This document shows, one piece after another, positions 36,935 to 44,995 of a stretch of 64,000 bases of DNA. Under the pieces are notes generated by a model. The model searched no databases. It was not told the DNA's origin and saw only the letters and a list, made by a program, of their open reading frames with translations. The stretch is taken from contig WGLR01000019.1 of the NCBI GenBank assembly GCA_016125475.1, positions 56,746 through 120,745 of the forward strand, given 5' to 3'. Positions within the stretch are counted from its first letter, which is position 1. Every line of letters begins with the position of its first letter. The position numbers and the translations under genes were made by a program. This DNA comes from Betaproteobacteria bacterium. Its GTDB lineage: Bacteria > Pseudomonadota > Gammaproteobacteria > Burkholderiales > Ga0077523.

Positions 36935-39296
36935 GCTCGATATCGTGTCTATCGCGAAGGCCGCCCTCGATCATGCGCGCGCACTCCTGCCGTCGTGGCT
37001 GCCTGGCGGAAAATGGGATGGTATCGAGTGGCGCTGTGGCGATCTGGCGGGCAACCCCGGCAAGTCGTGCGCGGTCAACTCCGAATCGGGTCGCTGGTCG
37101 GACTTCGCGTCCAACGAATCCGGTGGGGATCTGGTCTCGCTCTATGCCGCGATCCACGGCGTGTCTCAGATCGAGGCGGCCCGCGACGTCGCCACGCTGA
37201 TCGGGTTCCCGCTCGCTGACGGTCATGCCGCCCCGGCTCTAGGCGCACGTCGGCCAGCGCCCGACGAGCCGCCCCCAGCCAAGCCTGGTGGCAAGGCGCC
37301 GCGCTCTGAGTGGCGGCCGATCGTTCCAGTTCCTGACAACGCGGGCCCGGCGCCCCGCGCTCATGTCGTCCGCGGCCCGCCCGAATGGTCCTGGCCCTAC
37401 TCCGACGAGGCCGGACGCCTGCTCGGCGTCGTGTATCGGTTCAAGACCTCCGACGGTGGCAAGGAGGTTCTGCCGTGCACCTACTGCGAGCGCCCGGGCG
37501 GCCAACGTGAATGGCGCTGGATGCAGTTTCCCGAGCCTCGTCCGCTCTACTTGCCCGCACGCGCCCCGCTCCGGACAAGCCTGCCCGTGCTCGTCGTGGA
37601 GGGCGAGAAGTGCGCCGACGCGGCCTGGGAGCAGCTTGGCCAGTGGTACGACGTTGTCTCGTGGCCAGGCGGCGGCAAGGCCGCGCACAAGGCTGCATGG
37701 TCGATGCTACGCCGTCGACGGGCCGTGCTTTGGCCAGATGCCGACGCGAAAGTCGACAAACACACGGGCGAGATCCTGCCGGCCGAGAAACAGCCTGGCG
37801 TCGCGACGATGCGCAAGATCGCGGGCGAGCTGCTCGCACTCGAGGCAACCGTGTTCCTGGTTGATGTGCCCGCGCCTGGCGAGAAGCCGGACGGGTGGGA
37901 CATCGCGGACGCCATCTCCGAAGGAATGCGCAGCGAGGAACTCCGCGCGTGGATTCAGGCGCGTCTTCGGCGATTCGACGAGACAGCCGACCCGCCGGTC
38001 GGGTCTACACGCCCTCCCCCTTCCCCTCCCGCTGGTAGCAACGGACTCGATGACGATTGGCAATCTCGACTGATCGTCGACAGGCGTGATCGACCCGTCG
38101 ACTGCCGCGAGAACGTGATGCTCGTCCTCGTTTACCACCCCAGGTGGAGGGGCGCAGTCGGATTCAACGAATTCGCCGGCCGCACGGAGTCGCTCACGCG
38201 AACGCCTTGGGGCACTGGTCCCGGTGAATGGACCACACGCGACGACCGCGAGCTCGGGTTGTGGCTGGCCCAACAGGTCGACCTTCTGATCCGCTCCGAA
38301 GCAAACCTGTCGGCGGGCGTGGAAATGGCCGCCGAGCGGGCACGCTTCCATCCGGTTCTGGCCTACCTGGAATCGCTCCAGTGGGACCGTGTTGACCGCC
38401 TGCCGCACTGGCTGCAGGACTGCTGCGGTGTCGAGGACTCGAACTATGTTCGCCTCGTTGGCACCTATTTCCTGCGCTCGATGGTGGCGCGCGTACGAAA
38501 GCCCGGCGCCCAAGTCGATCACATGCTCGTGCTCGAAGGCGGACAAGGGAAGGGGAAATCCTCCGCCCTGCGCGTCCTCGGTGGCCCGTGGTACTCCGAC
38601 ACGCAGTTCCGGCTAGGGGACAAGGACGCACTGCTCCAGCTCGCCGACGTGTGGATCTACGAAGTGTCCGAACTGGACGCGTTCTCGCGCGCCGACGTGA
38701 CGGCCGTCAAGCAGTTCCTGACTACGCTGAATGACAACATCCGCGGCGTCTATGAGCGGAGGGTGCGCAAGCGCCCGCGCCAGGTCGTCTTGGCCGGGAC
38801 CACGAACCAGGAGCGATATCTCCGTGACATGACCGGGAACCGCCGCTTCTGGCCCGTTCAGGTGTGCGAGGCCGTCGACCTAGACCGCCTGCGGGAATGG
38901 CGCGACCAGCTCTTCGCGCAGGCCTATGCGGAAGTCAAAGCGGGCGAACGCTGGTGGCCAACGCGAGATGAAGAGCGCGAGCTTTTCGTGCCCGCTCAGG
39001 ATGCACGTGTGATCGCCGATCCCTGGCTCGATGAACTGCCTCGCAGGCTGGAGGAGGCCAAGTGGGCCGACAGCCGCGCGTTCACGACGGCCGAACTGCT
39101 GGGTGCGTTGGGCGTGTCAGCCGACAAGATCGACTCGGCGGGCCAGATGGCCAAACGCATCGAGGCGATCATGCACCGCCTCGGGTGGCGCCGCACGCGA
39201 GAGCGACGAAAGGACGGAACGCGCCCTCACGTCTACGAGCGTCCGGTCCGGACACAGGACGGCGAGCACGACAGCGCGATCGAGGTGCCGATATGA
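36921..39296 (+). CDS. VapE/P4-alpha-type primase-helicase
   Basis: A 791-aa replication protein. The N-terminal 100 residues resemble a primase zinc-ribbon/DNA-binding part without intact cysteine pairs (GDLAGNPGKSCAVNSESGRWSDF, GGDLVSLYAAIHG). A Toprim-like domain follows at about 220-330: acidic Glu227 in LVVEGEKCADAAW and Asp273/Asp275 in LWPDADAK. The C-terminal VapE ATPase has Walker A GGQGKGKSS (540-548), the acidic strand DVWIYEVSELDAFS, sensor LAGTTNQERYLRD and NRRFWPVQV. Such proteins replicate P4-like satellites and phage islands. An origin-like region lies directly downstream. Confidence 0.88.
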   Translation: MPRPKLDIVSIAKAALDHARALLPSWLPGGKWDGIEWRCGDLAGNPGKSCAVNSESGRWSDFASNESGGDLVSLYAAIHGVSQIEAARDVATLIGFPLADGHAAPALGARRPAPDEPPPAKPGGKAPRSEWRPIVPVPDNAGPAPRAHVVRGPPEWSWPYSDEAGRLLGVVYRFKTSDGGKEVLPCTYCERPGGQREWRWMQFPEPRPLYLPARAPLRTSLPVLVVEGEKCADAAWEQLGQWYDVVSWPGGGKAAHKAAWSMLRRRRAVLWPDADAKVDKHTGEILPAEKQPGVATMRKIAGELLALEATVFLVDVPAPGEKPDGWDIADAISEGMRSEELRAWIQARLRRFDETADPPVGSTRPPPSPPAGSNGLDDDWQSRLIVDRRDRPVDCRENVMLVLVYHPRWRGAVGFNEFAGRTESLTRTPWGTGPGEWTTRDDRELGLWLAQQVDLLIRSEANLSAGVEMAAERARFHPVLAYLESLQWDRVDRLPHWLQDCCGVEDSNYVRLVGTYFLRSMVARVRKPGAQVDHMLVLEGGQGKGKSSALRVLGGPWYSDTQFRLGDKDALLQLADVWIYEVSELDAFSRADVTAVKQFLTTLNDNIRGVYERRVRKRPRQVVLAGTTNQERYLRDMTGNRRFWPVQVCEAVDLDRLREWRDQLFAQAYAEVKAGERWWPTRDEERELFVPAQDARVIADPWLDELPRRLEEAKWADSRAFTTAELLGALGVSADKIDSAGQMAKRIEAIMHRLGWRRTRERRKDGTRPHVYERPVRTQDGEHDSAIEVPI

Positions 39297-39306
39297 GCCA
39301 CCCATT

Positions 39307-39339
39307 CGGTTGCGAAATTTGGGTCAATTTTCGCAACCG
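39307..39339. repeat. Palindromic element, copy 2 (longest)
   Basis: A 33-bp inverted repeat with perfect 11-base arms CGGTTGCGAAA and TTTCGCAACCG, centre including TTGGGTCAAT. It begins 10 bp after the primase-helicase stop. Its core GCGAAATTTGGGTCA is identical to copy 1. Confidence 0.75.
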
Positions 39340-39720
39340 TTCGCTATCGTCGTTCGCGGCCTCGATGGCGGCCCGTTCAGCGGGGCTGAGTCTGGACCGG
39401 ACCGCCCGCAGGTGGACCACGACTTTCGTTCGATCGCACGGACCCGATACGACAATGATGGCAGGACGCAGGGACAGGGATGGTGTGGACCGCTGGTCCA
39501 GCGCGCGGCGCTGGTCCAAGTCCGGGCCGAAAAGTCACGTCCGCTCATCGTGTTATCCGGTCTGGACCAGTGGACCGGGTGGACCGATCAATTTCGCCTC
39601 GTGCATGCGCGCACATGCACCCGCGCATGAGCGGGCGCCGGCGCGTCCGCACGCGCGCGTGGTCCACGTCCATTCATCCAGGAGAAGAGAAGAAGAAGGG
39701 AATCCATGGTGCAAGGCGCC

Positions 39721-39743
39721 GCGCAATTTGACTGAAATTTCGC
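39721..39743. repeat. Palindromic element, copy 3
   Basis: GCGCAATTTGACTGAAATTTCGC; its reverse complement aligns with copy 2 at most positions (GCGAAATTT, GTCAA, CGC). The left arm is degenerate. It closes the hexamer cluster on the right. Confidence 0.5.
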
Positions 39744-40022
39744 AACCCGCCTTTACGCTTGGTGCATCGCTTCGACAGGCGGATGCGCAGGTGGACTTGA
39801 TGGTGACGACGACCGCGATCGCACGACCTCGCGCACTCCCGCGCGGGCGGTGGGTTCGAGCGGCCATGGTCGAGGTGATGGCGATGGGTAGGGGGTTGGA
39901 AACTTTTAAAGCGGCGTGCGCCAGACCGTCTCCCTACCCGATTTTTTTCGCGCGGGAGTTTCGGCGATTTTTTTTCGTGATGGCCTGTCTCTGTGCCCTC
40001 GCCATGAGCACAGGGAGCCACC

Positions 40023-40050
40023 AGAAACGCGCCGAAACCGGCGCGTTTCT
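40023..40050. terminator. Perfect 12-bp hairpin before small terminase gene
   Basis: Arms AGAAACGCGCCG and CGGCGCGTTTCT with loop AAAC, about 95 bp before the terminase gene. No long T-tract follows on either strand, so it may be a terminator, an attenuator or a protein-binding site. Confidence 0.45.
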
Positions 40051-40144
40051 ACCAGCGCGCCGTGGACTCGCGCGGATTCCGTGCGAACCCGCAGGAACCG
40101 CGCAGGCCGACCGGCCTGCTCGTTGAACCAGAGGAGCGAGTGTG

Positions 40145-40666
40145 ATGGGAACCCGAGGACCCAAGCCGTTGCCGGCGAACGTGCACATGCTGCGTGGCAA
40201 TCCGTCGAAGAAGCCGATCGCATCGCTCCTGGACGATGTCGTTCGACCCGATGTGTCGATCCCGGATCCGCCCGAATTCCTCGGGCCGGAGGCCGTTGCG
40301 GAGTGGAACCGGATCACGGGACACCTCGCCAAGCTCGGGCTCGTGACGGAGCTCGATCGCGCCGTACTCACCGCTTACTGCACGGCATGGGCCGACCTCG
40401 ATTGGGTCGAGCGCCAGATCGCAGCGGCGGCGGCCTCCGACCCGACCGGCCAGGACGGGCGCATCACGAAACGCGAGGGCGCCGCGCCACGCATCGGCGC
40501 CCTGGTGAAGATGAAGTACGAGGTGCTGGCGAGTCTGGATCGGTTCGCTGCCGAGTTCGGGATGTCGCCTTCGGCACGATCCCGGGTCACGCCATCGGAC
40601 CCGCAACTCGACCTGCCGGGAATCGAAGACAAGCCGGAGGAAAGCGGCTGGGGGGCGTTCTCGTGA
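40145..40666 (+). CDS. Phage terminase small subunit, P27 family
   Basis: A 173-aa product from ATG 40145, with an AGGAG site 8 bp upstream (GTG 40142 is an alternative). The P27 pattern is clear: MGTRGPKPLPANVHMLRGNPSKKP at the N-terminus, PPEFLGPEAVAEWNRI, LVTELDRAVLTAYC and a C-terminal helix FAAEFGMSPSARSRV. Small terminases choose the DNA to be packaged. No large terminase gene follows, so the element would have to redirect a helper phage's large subunit. The following gene starts at GTG overlapping the stop. Confidence 0.9.
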   Translation: MGTRGPKPLPANVHMLRGNPSKKPIASLLDDVVRPDVSIPDPPEFLGPEAVAEWNRITGHLAKLGLVTELDRAVLTAYCTAWADLDWVERQIAAAAASDPTGQDGRITKREGAAPRIGALVKMKYEVLASLDRFAAEFGMSPSARSRVTPSDPQLDLPGIEDKPEESGWGAFS

Positions 40667-41385
40667 CCATCGAACACGTATCGAACACGCAGCAGGACCG
40701 CAGGAGTGCCTTTATCCGCTCACTGGCCAGCGCTTCCGATGACTTTCCCGCACCGCCCACGCCGACGCGCCAGCAACTCATCAACGCTCAGAACGACCTT
40801 CGGCGCGGACGAATCCGTGACGCGATCGATGAATCCGACCACATCAAGGCGGCGGCCAGAAGACTGGTGGACGCCGCGATCGAATACCGTGCAGGCTGGC
40901 TCGCGCAGCGACAGGCACTCGATGATCACCAAGGCGAGCGATTCGTACCGATCAAGGAATCGACCGCTCAACTGTTTGATGTCTCGGTTGCATACCGCGC
41001 CGCCTGGCGCGAGATGGAAGTCACCATGGCCGAGATCGAAGCGCGCAAGATCAAGCATGGACAGTCAGAGTTCGCAATTAAGCGGCAGCTTTTGGGGCTC
41101 GGAGGCTCGCAGCTCGATGCCATCATCAGGATGGCGAAGGACCTCGAGGTTCGCGTTTGCGAAGAACTCCTGGCGTGCGATTCCGATGCCTCTGATCAAG
41201 ACAGGCGTCGCGATCTGCGCCGTGCAGAGGCCCGCGTGCTCCAGGTCATGGGCGATGCCGCAGCGCTCGAGAATGACCCGAGCCCGGTAGAGATGATCAT
41301 CGACAAGGCCACGAAGCTCGCAGCCGTGCTCGATGGCATCGAGGCGGCTGTGCTCGGCATGCAGCAAGGGGCAGACCATGGCTAA
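40663..41385 (+). CDS. Coiled-coil protein A, satellite late region
   Basis: A 240-aa product from GTG 40663 (GTGA overlap with the terminase stop). It is rich in Arg, Glu, Ala and Leu, with helices such as FAIKRQLLGLGGSQLDAII and RRDLRRAEARVLQVMGDAA. Near the C-terminus, ENDPSPVEMIIDKATKLAAVL resembles the motif in the next two proteins. The frame is open 750 bp upstream but only the part after the terminase looks coding. The function is unknown; the position corresponds to where head genes would be in a phage. Confidence 0.6.
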   Translation: MTIEHVSNTQQDRRSAFIRSLASASDDFPAPPTPTRQQLINAQNDLRRGRIRDAIDESDHIKAAARRLVDAAIEYRAGWLAQRQALDDHQGERFVPIKESTAQLFDVSVAYRAAWREMEVTMAEIEARKIKHGQSEFAIKRQLLGLGGSQLDAIIRMAKDLEVRVCEELLACDSDASDQDRRRDLRRAEARVLQVMGDAAALENDPSPVEMIIDKATKLAAVLDGIEAAVLGMQQGADHG

Positions 41386-41989
41386 GCCCGTGCGGGATTC
41401 CGGGAATGTCGCGGCTGACGGCCGGGCGCCGGAGCGTGCAGGCGGCGCCGGCGATCCCGAGCAAGTGACGAACAGTCGCGCGGTACTACTTCAGCGGCGA
41501 GCTCAGGTGGCCAGAGCACGTGCAGATGACGCGGCGAACAATGCGGCACGACTCACGCCACTGGTCGGTGAAGTCGCCACGCTATCGGTTCAATACCTCG
41601 ATGCCCTCGTGCGTCATCAGGCAGCACTCGCCGAGGAGCTCCATGCGACGGCCGAGTACGAAGCCTTTGTCGGGGGCATCGACCGGGAACTCGATCAGCT
41701 CGGAAACGCTGAAGCGCGCTCTCTCGAACAGGCGGCCCTCACGGCAAAGAGCGATGCCGACGGACTCATCCTTGCGCAGGGCGAAAGTGATCGCGCCGGA
41801 CGGAAAAACTACAACGTAATCCGTGACGAACTCGACGCCATTGCGATGCGTGCCGCCGCCCTCTTCCTGGACGAACGCTCTCCGTCGCAAATTCGGTGCG
41901 AAGTCCATCGATTGAGGGCCGACCTTGCCAGGCTGCAGGGCGGTCTGGCCAAAGCGCAGCACGCTTTGAAATCTTCAGTTATCCATTGA
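41378..41989 (+). CDS. Coiled-coil protein B, satellite late region
   Basis: A 203-aa product from ATG 41378, overlapping the previous gene by 8 bp. The first 35 residues are glycine/alanine-rich, followed by long helices (LLQRRAQVARARADDAANNAA, LHATAEYEAFVGGIDRELDQL). The C-terminus has DERSPSQIRCEVHRLRADLARL, closely related to the end of protein C. No cysteine or membrane signature. Unknown function. Confidence 0.6.
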   Translation: MAKPVRDSGNVAADGRAPERAGGAGDPEQVTNSRAVLLQRRAQVARARADDAANNAARLTPLVGEVATLSVQYLDALVRHQAALAEELHATAEYEAFVGGIDRELDQLGNAEARSLEQAALTAKSDADGLILAQGESDRAGRKNYNVIRDELDAIAMRAAALFLDERSPSQIRCEVHRLRADLARLQGGLAKAQHALKSSVIH

Positions 41990-42003
41990 AGGAGCATTCA
42001 CCT

Positions 42004-42612
42004 ATGGGACCCGTGTTTTCGACCGACGAGATCGAGGCGCTTCGCGCTGCGCCATACGTTCAGGACGCCCTGAGCAAGAAGCGAAAGGAGGACGCCGACA
42101 GACGCATTCAGCTGTTTCAGGAACGTGACACCCTGAGCAGGTCCCGGGCGACGAGATCCGCGGCGAACATGAAGCTTCTCGAGACCCTTCAAACGGCTGC
42201 AGCCAAGGCCGAGGAGGAATTCGAGAAGGCGAAATCGGCCTATCAGTACGCGCTCGTCGATGACTGGCGGTTGTCCTGTGAGGAAGACCGGCAAGAATCC
42301 CTGATCGAACGAAGCCTACGAGCGCTGGGCAACGAAGAAGTGGAAGCGCTTATCCGGGAGACGCACCGCGTGTGGAGCCTCGCCGTCGCACAGTTGCGTT
42401 ACGACCGGAAAGGACGAGTCGTAAACGAGGAGATGGGCAAGCGGCGCAATAGGCTCGCGTCGATCATCGACGAAGCGAAATCCCTACTGAGCGATGGCCG
42501 AAGCCCCGCGGAGATTCGGGACAGCGTCAATGTGCTCGGGCACGAGGTCCGTGCCCTCACGCCGCTTTTCTCGAGCGATGTGGCGCCAATGAAGGCGACA
42601 TCGCTCGTATAA
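42004..42612 (+). CDS. Coiled-coil protein C, satellite late region
   Basis: A 202-aa product from ATG 42004 with GGAG about 9 bp upstream. Charged helices run throughout (KKRKEDADRRIQLFQERDTL, TAAAKAEEEFEKAKSAYQYAL). The C-terminal SDGRSPAEIRDSVNVLGHEV matches protein B in sequence and position. The three consecutive proteins look like products of tandem duplication followed by divergence. Unknown function. Confidence 0.6.
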   Translation: MGPVFSTDEIEALRAAPYVQDALSKKRKEDADRRIQLFQERDTLSRSRATRSAANMKLLETLQTAAAKAEEEFEKAKSAYQYALVDDWRLSCEEDRQESLIERSLRALGNEEVEALIRETHRVWSLAVAQLRYDRKGRVVNEEMGKRRNRLASIIDEAKSLLSDGRSPAEIRDSVNVLGHEVRALTPLFSSDVAPMKATSLV

Positions 42613-42684
42613 ACAGCTCCCGCGCGCCGAGAATCATGCGCGCATCCCCTGGCGATCCGCCCTTCTCACCCAGGAGTGACATTC

Positions 42685-42912
42685 ATGAATCAACGGGACC
42701 GATGGCAGCAGCCGAACTGCTCGACGCTAACCACCAGCCCGGCGCGTCCGGGATCGAGCCTGCCGATATGCCAGCGAACTGAGCGGGATCGCATCGTCGG
42801 CGCGAACGGCCCCGACTCGCCGCGAATGTTCGGTTTCGGCAGTGACGCAGAAGCGAGAATTCGTGCTGCCCTGGACAGACAACGGGCGGCGGATCGAAAG
42901 CGCTCGGTCTGA
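42685..42912 (+). CDS. Small hypothetical protein before tape measure gene
   Basis: A 75-aa product from ATG 42685, with CAGGAG 8 bp upstream. The N-terminal half is low-complexity; the C-terminus FGFGSDAEARIRAALDRQRAADRKRSV is a basic helix. It sits 33 bp before the tape measure gene, where tail assembly chaperones are found in complete phages, but it is too short and unlike them. Low-confidence function. Confidence 0.45.
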   Translation: MNQRDRWQQPNCSTLTTSPARPGSSLPICQRTERDRIVGANGPDSPRMFGFGSDAEARIRAALDRQRAADRKRSV

Positions 42913-42945
42913 GACGATAATCTAGCGCTCATTCTAGGAGGTGCC

Positions 42946-44934
42946 ATGCCACGACTCGCGATAGACATTGAAGCACGTCTGGCCTCGTTCGAGCAGAGCA
43001 TCAACAAGGTCAACCAGTCGACCTCGCAGATGGCATCCCGCCTCGAAAGTACGTTCGGGGGCTTGCGCACCGCCTTCGCCGGGCTGACAGGCATCCTGGC
43101 GGGCGGAGCGCTGACGGCCCTGTTCAAGAACTTCACCGATGCCGCGGACGGCCTGGCAAAGCTCTCGCAACGCACCGGCGTTGCCGTCGATTCGTTGTCG
43201 AAGCTCCAGTATGCGGCGAGCCTGTCGGACGTCTCGAACGAGCAGCTCGCCGACGGCTTTCGCAAGCTCGCCGTCAACATGCAGGACGCCGCACGCGGTA
43301 CAGGCGAGGCGCGAGACGCGTTCCGGGCGCTCGGCATCTCGCAGCAGCAGCTCCTGACGCTCTCACCGGAAAAGGCGTTCTCCCTCATTGCCGACAAGCT
43401 CGCCGGCATGCAGGACGGACTCACGAAGACAAACCTGGCGGTGAAGATCTTCGGTCGGTCCGGGGCCGAGCTCATCCCGCTCCTCAATTCCGGGGCGGCG
43501 GGCCTGCGTTCCATGGGAGACGAGGCGGAGAAGCTGGGCATCGTCATCAGCGCGGACACCGCGAAGGCGGCCGAGTCGTTCAACGACAATCTCACACGCC
43601 TGCAGAGCAGCCTCCGAGGGTTCGGCTATGAGATCGCGAATGCGGTCCTGCCGAGCGTGAGTGACTTCGTGGGGCAGCTGGTGGAGGGGCAGCGGATTTT
43701 CGGGTCGTTCGGGAAGGCGGTGCTCGAGCTCGGCACGGTCAATCCCTTCCGGAGCCTTGCCGACAACATCCGAAGCACCCGCGACGAGATCGACCGCCTG
43801 AAGAAGTCTCTCGAGTCGATCCCGGCCTCGTCCTATCGTCTGCGCTCGGACATCCAGGACTCCCTCGACGTGGCCCAGAAGCGGCTCCAGTTCCTGCAGT
43901 TCCAGCAACGCCAGGGGATTCCGACCGGCGGGGCGAATACCCTCGACGCGCGCGACCTGCAGATACAGGAGGCCAAGGCAGCGGCCGCGAAGAAGGCAGC
44001 GGACAGTGCGGCCAAGTCGTTGGCGGACGCTGACGCCGCGATCGCACGAGCCCGGAAGGCCGCCGCCGAGGCGCTTCGCAACAGGAAGGACATCGAGCAG
44101 AGCCTGATTGGTCGCCTGCAGGAGGGCCCGACCGTGGCCGGCCAAATGCAGGAGCAGCGCCAGCAGGATCTGATATCACGACTGCAGGCGGGTCCGGTCG
44201 AGGCCCTGAGACAACAGCAGTCGCTCGGCGCCCAGGTGGACGCGCTGCTCGGGAACACCGACACCAGCCGAATCGAGAACGCGAAGCGACAGATCGACGA
44301 GCTGAACGACCGCTATCTCAAGGGAACCGTCGGCCTGCAGAAGTACACTGAGGCGCGCATGCTGCTCGATCAGCAGCTGGCGGACCTCAAGGGCGAAAGC
44401 CGGCCGCTGTTTCCCGACATCGCGGACGAAGGCATCAAGGCCTTCGACCAGCTCAAGGCCGCGATCAAGGGATGGGGCGACCAGTTCAACGAGACCGTCG
44501 TCCAGATGGTGAAGACCGGGAAGCTCAACTTCTCCGCGCTCGTCGATGCCGCGCTGACGGACCTGGCGCGCATCGCCATCTTCCAGACCATCACGCAACC
44601 GCTTCTCGGGAAAGCCCTGGCGCTCTTTCCGTCGCAGGGGCAATCGGGCGGCAGCGGGACGTTCACCGGCCTGCAACTGCCTGGTCGAGCCGCGGGCGGG
44701 CCCACGGTGGCCGGTTCCGCCTACATCGTCGGGGAACGCGGGCCCGAACTATTCGTCTCGCCGACGAACGGAACGATCATTCCGAATTCAGGATTGGGCA
44801 CGACGAACATCACGATCGCGCCGGTGATCAACGCGCCTGTCGACGCCGCAGTGATACGGGCGGCCGTGCTGCAGGGCGCGACGCTGGCAACGTCTCAGAT
44901 GGGCCGTGCGGCGCGCATCGGGTCGATGTCGTGA
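42946..44934 (+). CDS. Phage tail tape measure protein
   Basis: A 662-aa tape measure protein of lambda-like length class, preceded by TAGGAGG. N-terminal helices (EARLASFEQSINKVNQSTSQ) lead to hydrophobic stretches (FAGLTGILAGGALTAL, about 44-60) typical of the segment that inserts in the host membrane. The middle is coiled coil with a long Ala/Lys region (about 345-385). The C-terminus carries the conserved AAGGPTVAGSAYIVGERGPELFV and NGTIIPN. No tail tube, tail chaperone or baseplate gene is present, so it must act in tails made by another phage. At about 72-75 nt of gene per turn it would specify a tail of roughly 100 nm, an estimate from known phages. Confidence 0.9.
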   Translation: MPRLAIDIEARLASFEQSINKVNQSTSQMASRLESTFGGLRTAFAGLTGILAGGALTALFKNFTDAADGLAKLSQRTGVAVDSLSKLQYAASLSDVSNEQLADGFRKLAVNMQDAARGTGEARDAFRALGISQQQLLTLSPEKAFSLIADKLAGMQDGLTKTNLAVKIFGRSGAELIPLLNSGAAGLRSMGDEAEKLGIVISADTAKAAESFNDNLTRLQSSLRGFGYEIANAVLPSVSDFVGQLVEGQRIFGSFGKAVLELGTVNPFRSLADNIRSTRDEIDRLKKSLESIPASSYRLRSDIQDSLDVAQKRLQFLQFQQRQGIPTGGANTLDARDLQIQEAKAAAAKKAADSAAKSLADADAAIARARKAAAEALRNRKDIEQSLIGRLQEGPTVAGQMQEQRQQDLISRLQAGPVEALRQQQSLGAQVDALLGNTDTSRIENAKRQIDELNDRYLKGTVGLQKYTEARMLLDQQLADLKGESRPLFPDIADEGIKAFDQLKAAIKGWGDQFNETVVQMVKTGKLNFSALVDAALTDLARIAIFQTITQPLLGKALALFPSQGQSGGSGTFTGLQLPGRAAGGPTVAGSAYIVGERGPELFVSPTNGTIIPNSGLGTTNITIAPVINAPVDAAVIRAAVLQGATLATSQMGRAARIGSMS

Positions 44935-44995
44935 CTATTTGCTTTTGCCCAGCACCCTTTCTCGCTCGCATCATTACCATCGCATATCTAGATGA

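Larger units (their letters stand above)
39297..40144. other. Origin-like non-coding region with iterated hexamers
   Basis: About 850 bp without a convincing gene. Between 39393 and 39666 there are nine copies of TGGACC or its complement GGTCCA (39393, 39413, 39486, 39495, 39513, 39563, 39571, 39580, 39661), three of them nearly tandem at 39563-39585. Palindromes bracket the cluster. At 39896-39975 there are AT-rich tracts (TTTTAAA, runs of seven and eight T). Iterated short sites plus an AT-rich stretch next to a primase-helicase gene is the arrangement of P4-type origins. An ATG at 39293 overlapping the primase stop opens a 277-codon frame across the region, but its composition does not look coding. 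Confidence 0.55.

Noticed and set aside
39293..40126. A 277-codon frame starting with an ATGA overlap at the primase-helicase stop
   Set aside because: The overlap is attractive, but the translation has erratic composition, spans the palindromes and hexamer repeats, and lacks any recognisable block; treated as non-coding origin-like DNA.
40145..44934. Hidden capsid, portal or large terminase genes in the late region
   Set aside because: All substantial frames were read; none shows the large-terminase ATPase motifs or HK97-like capsid or portal features.
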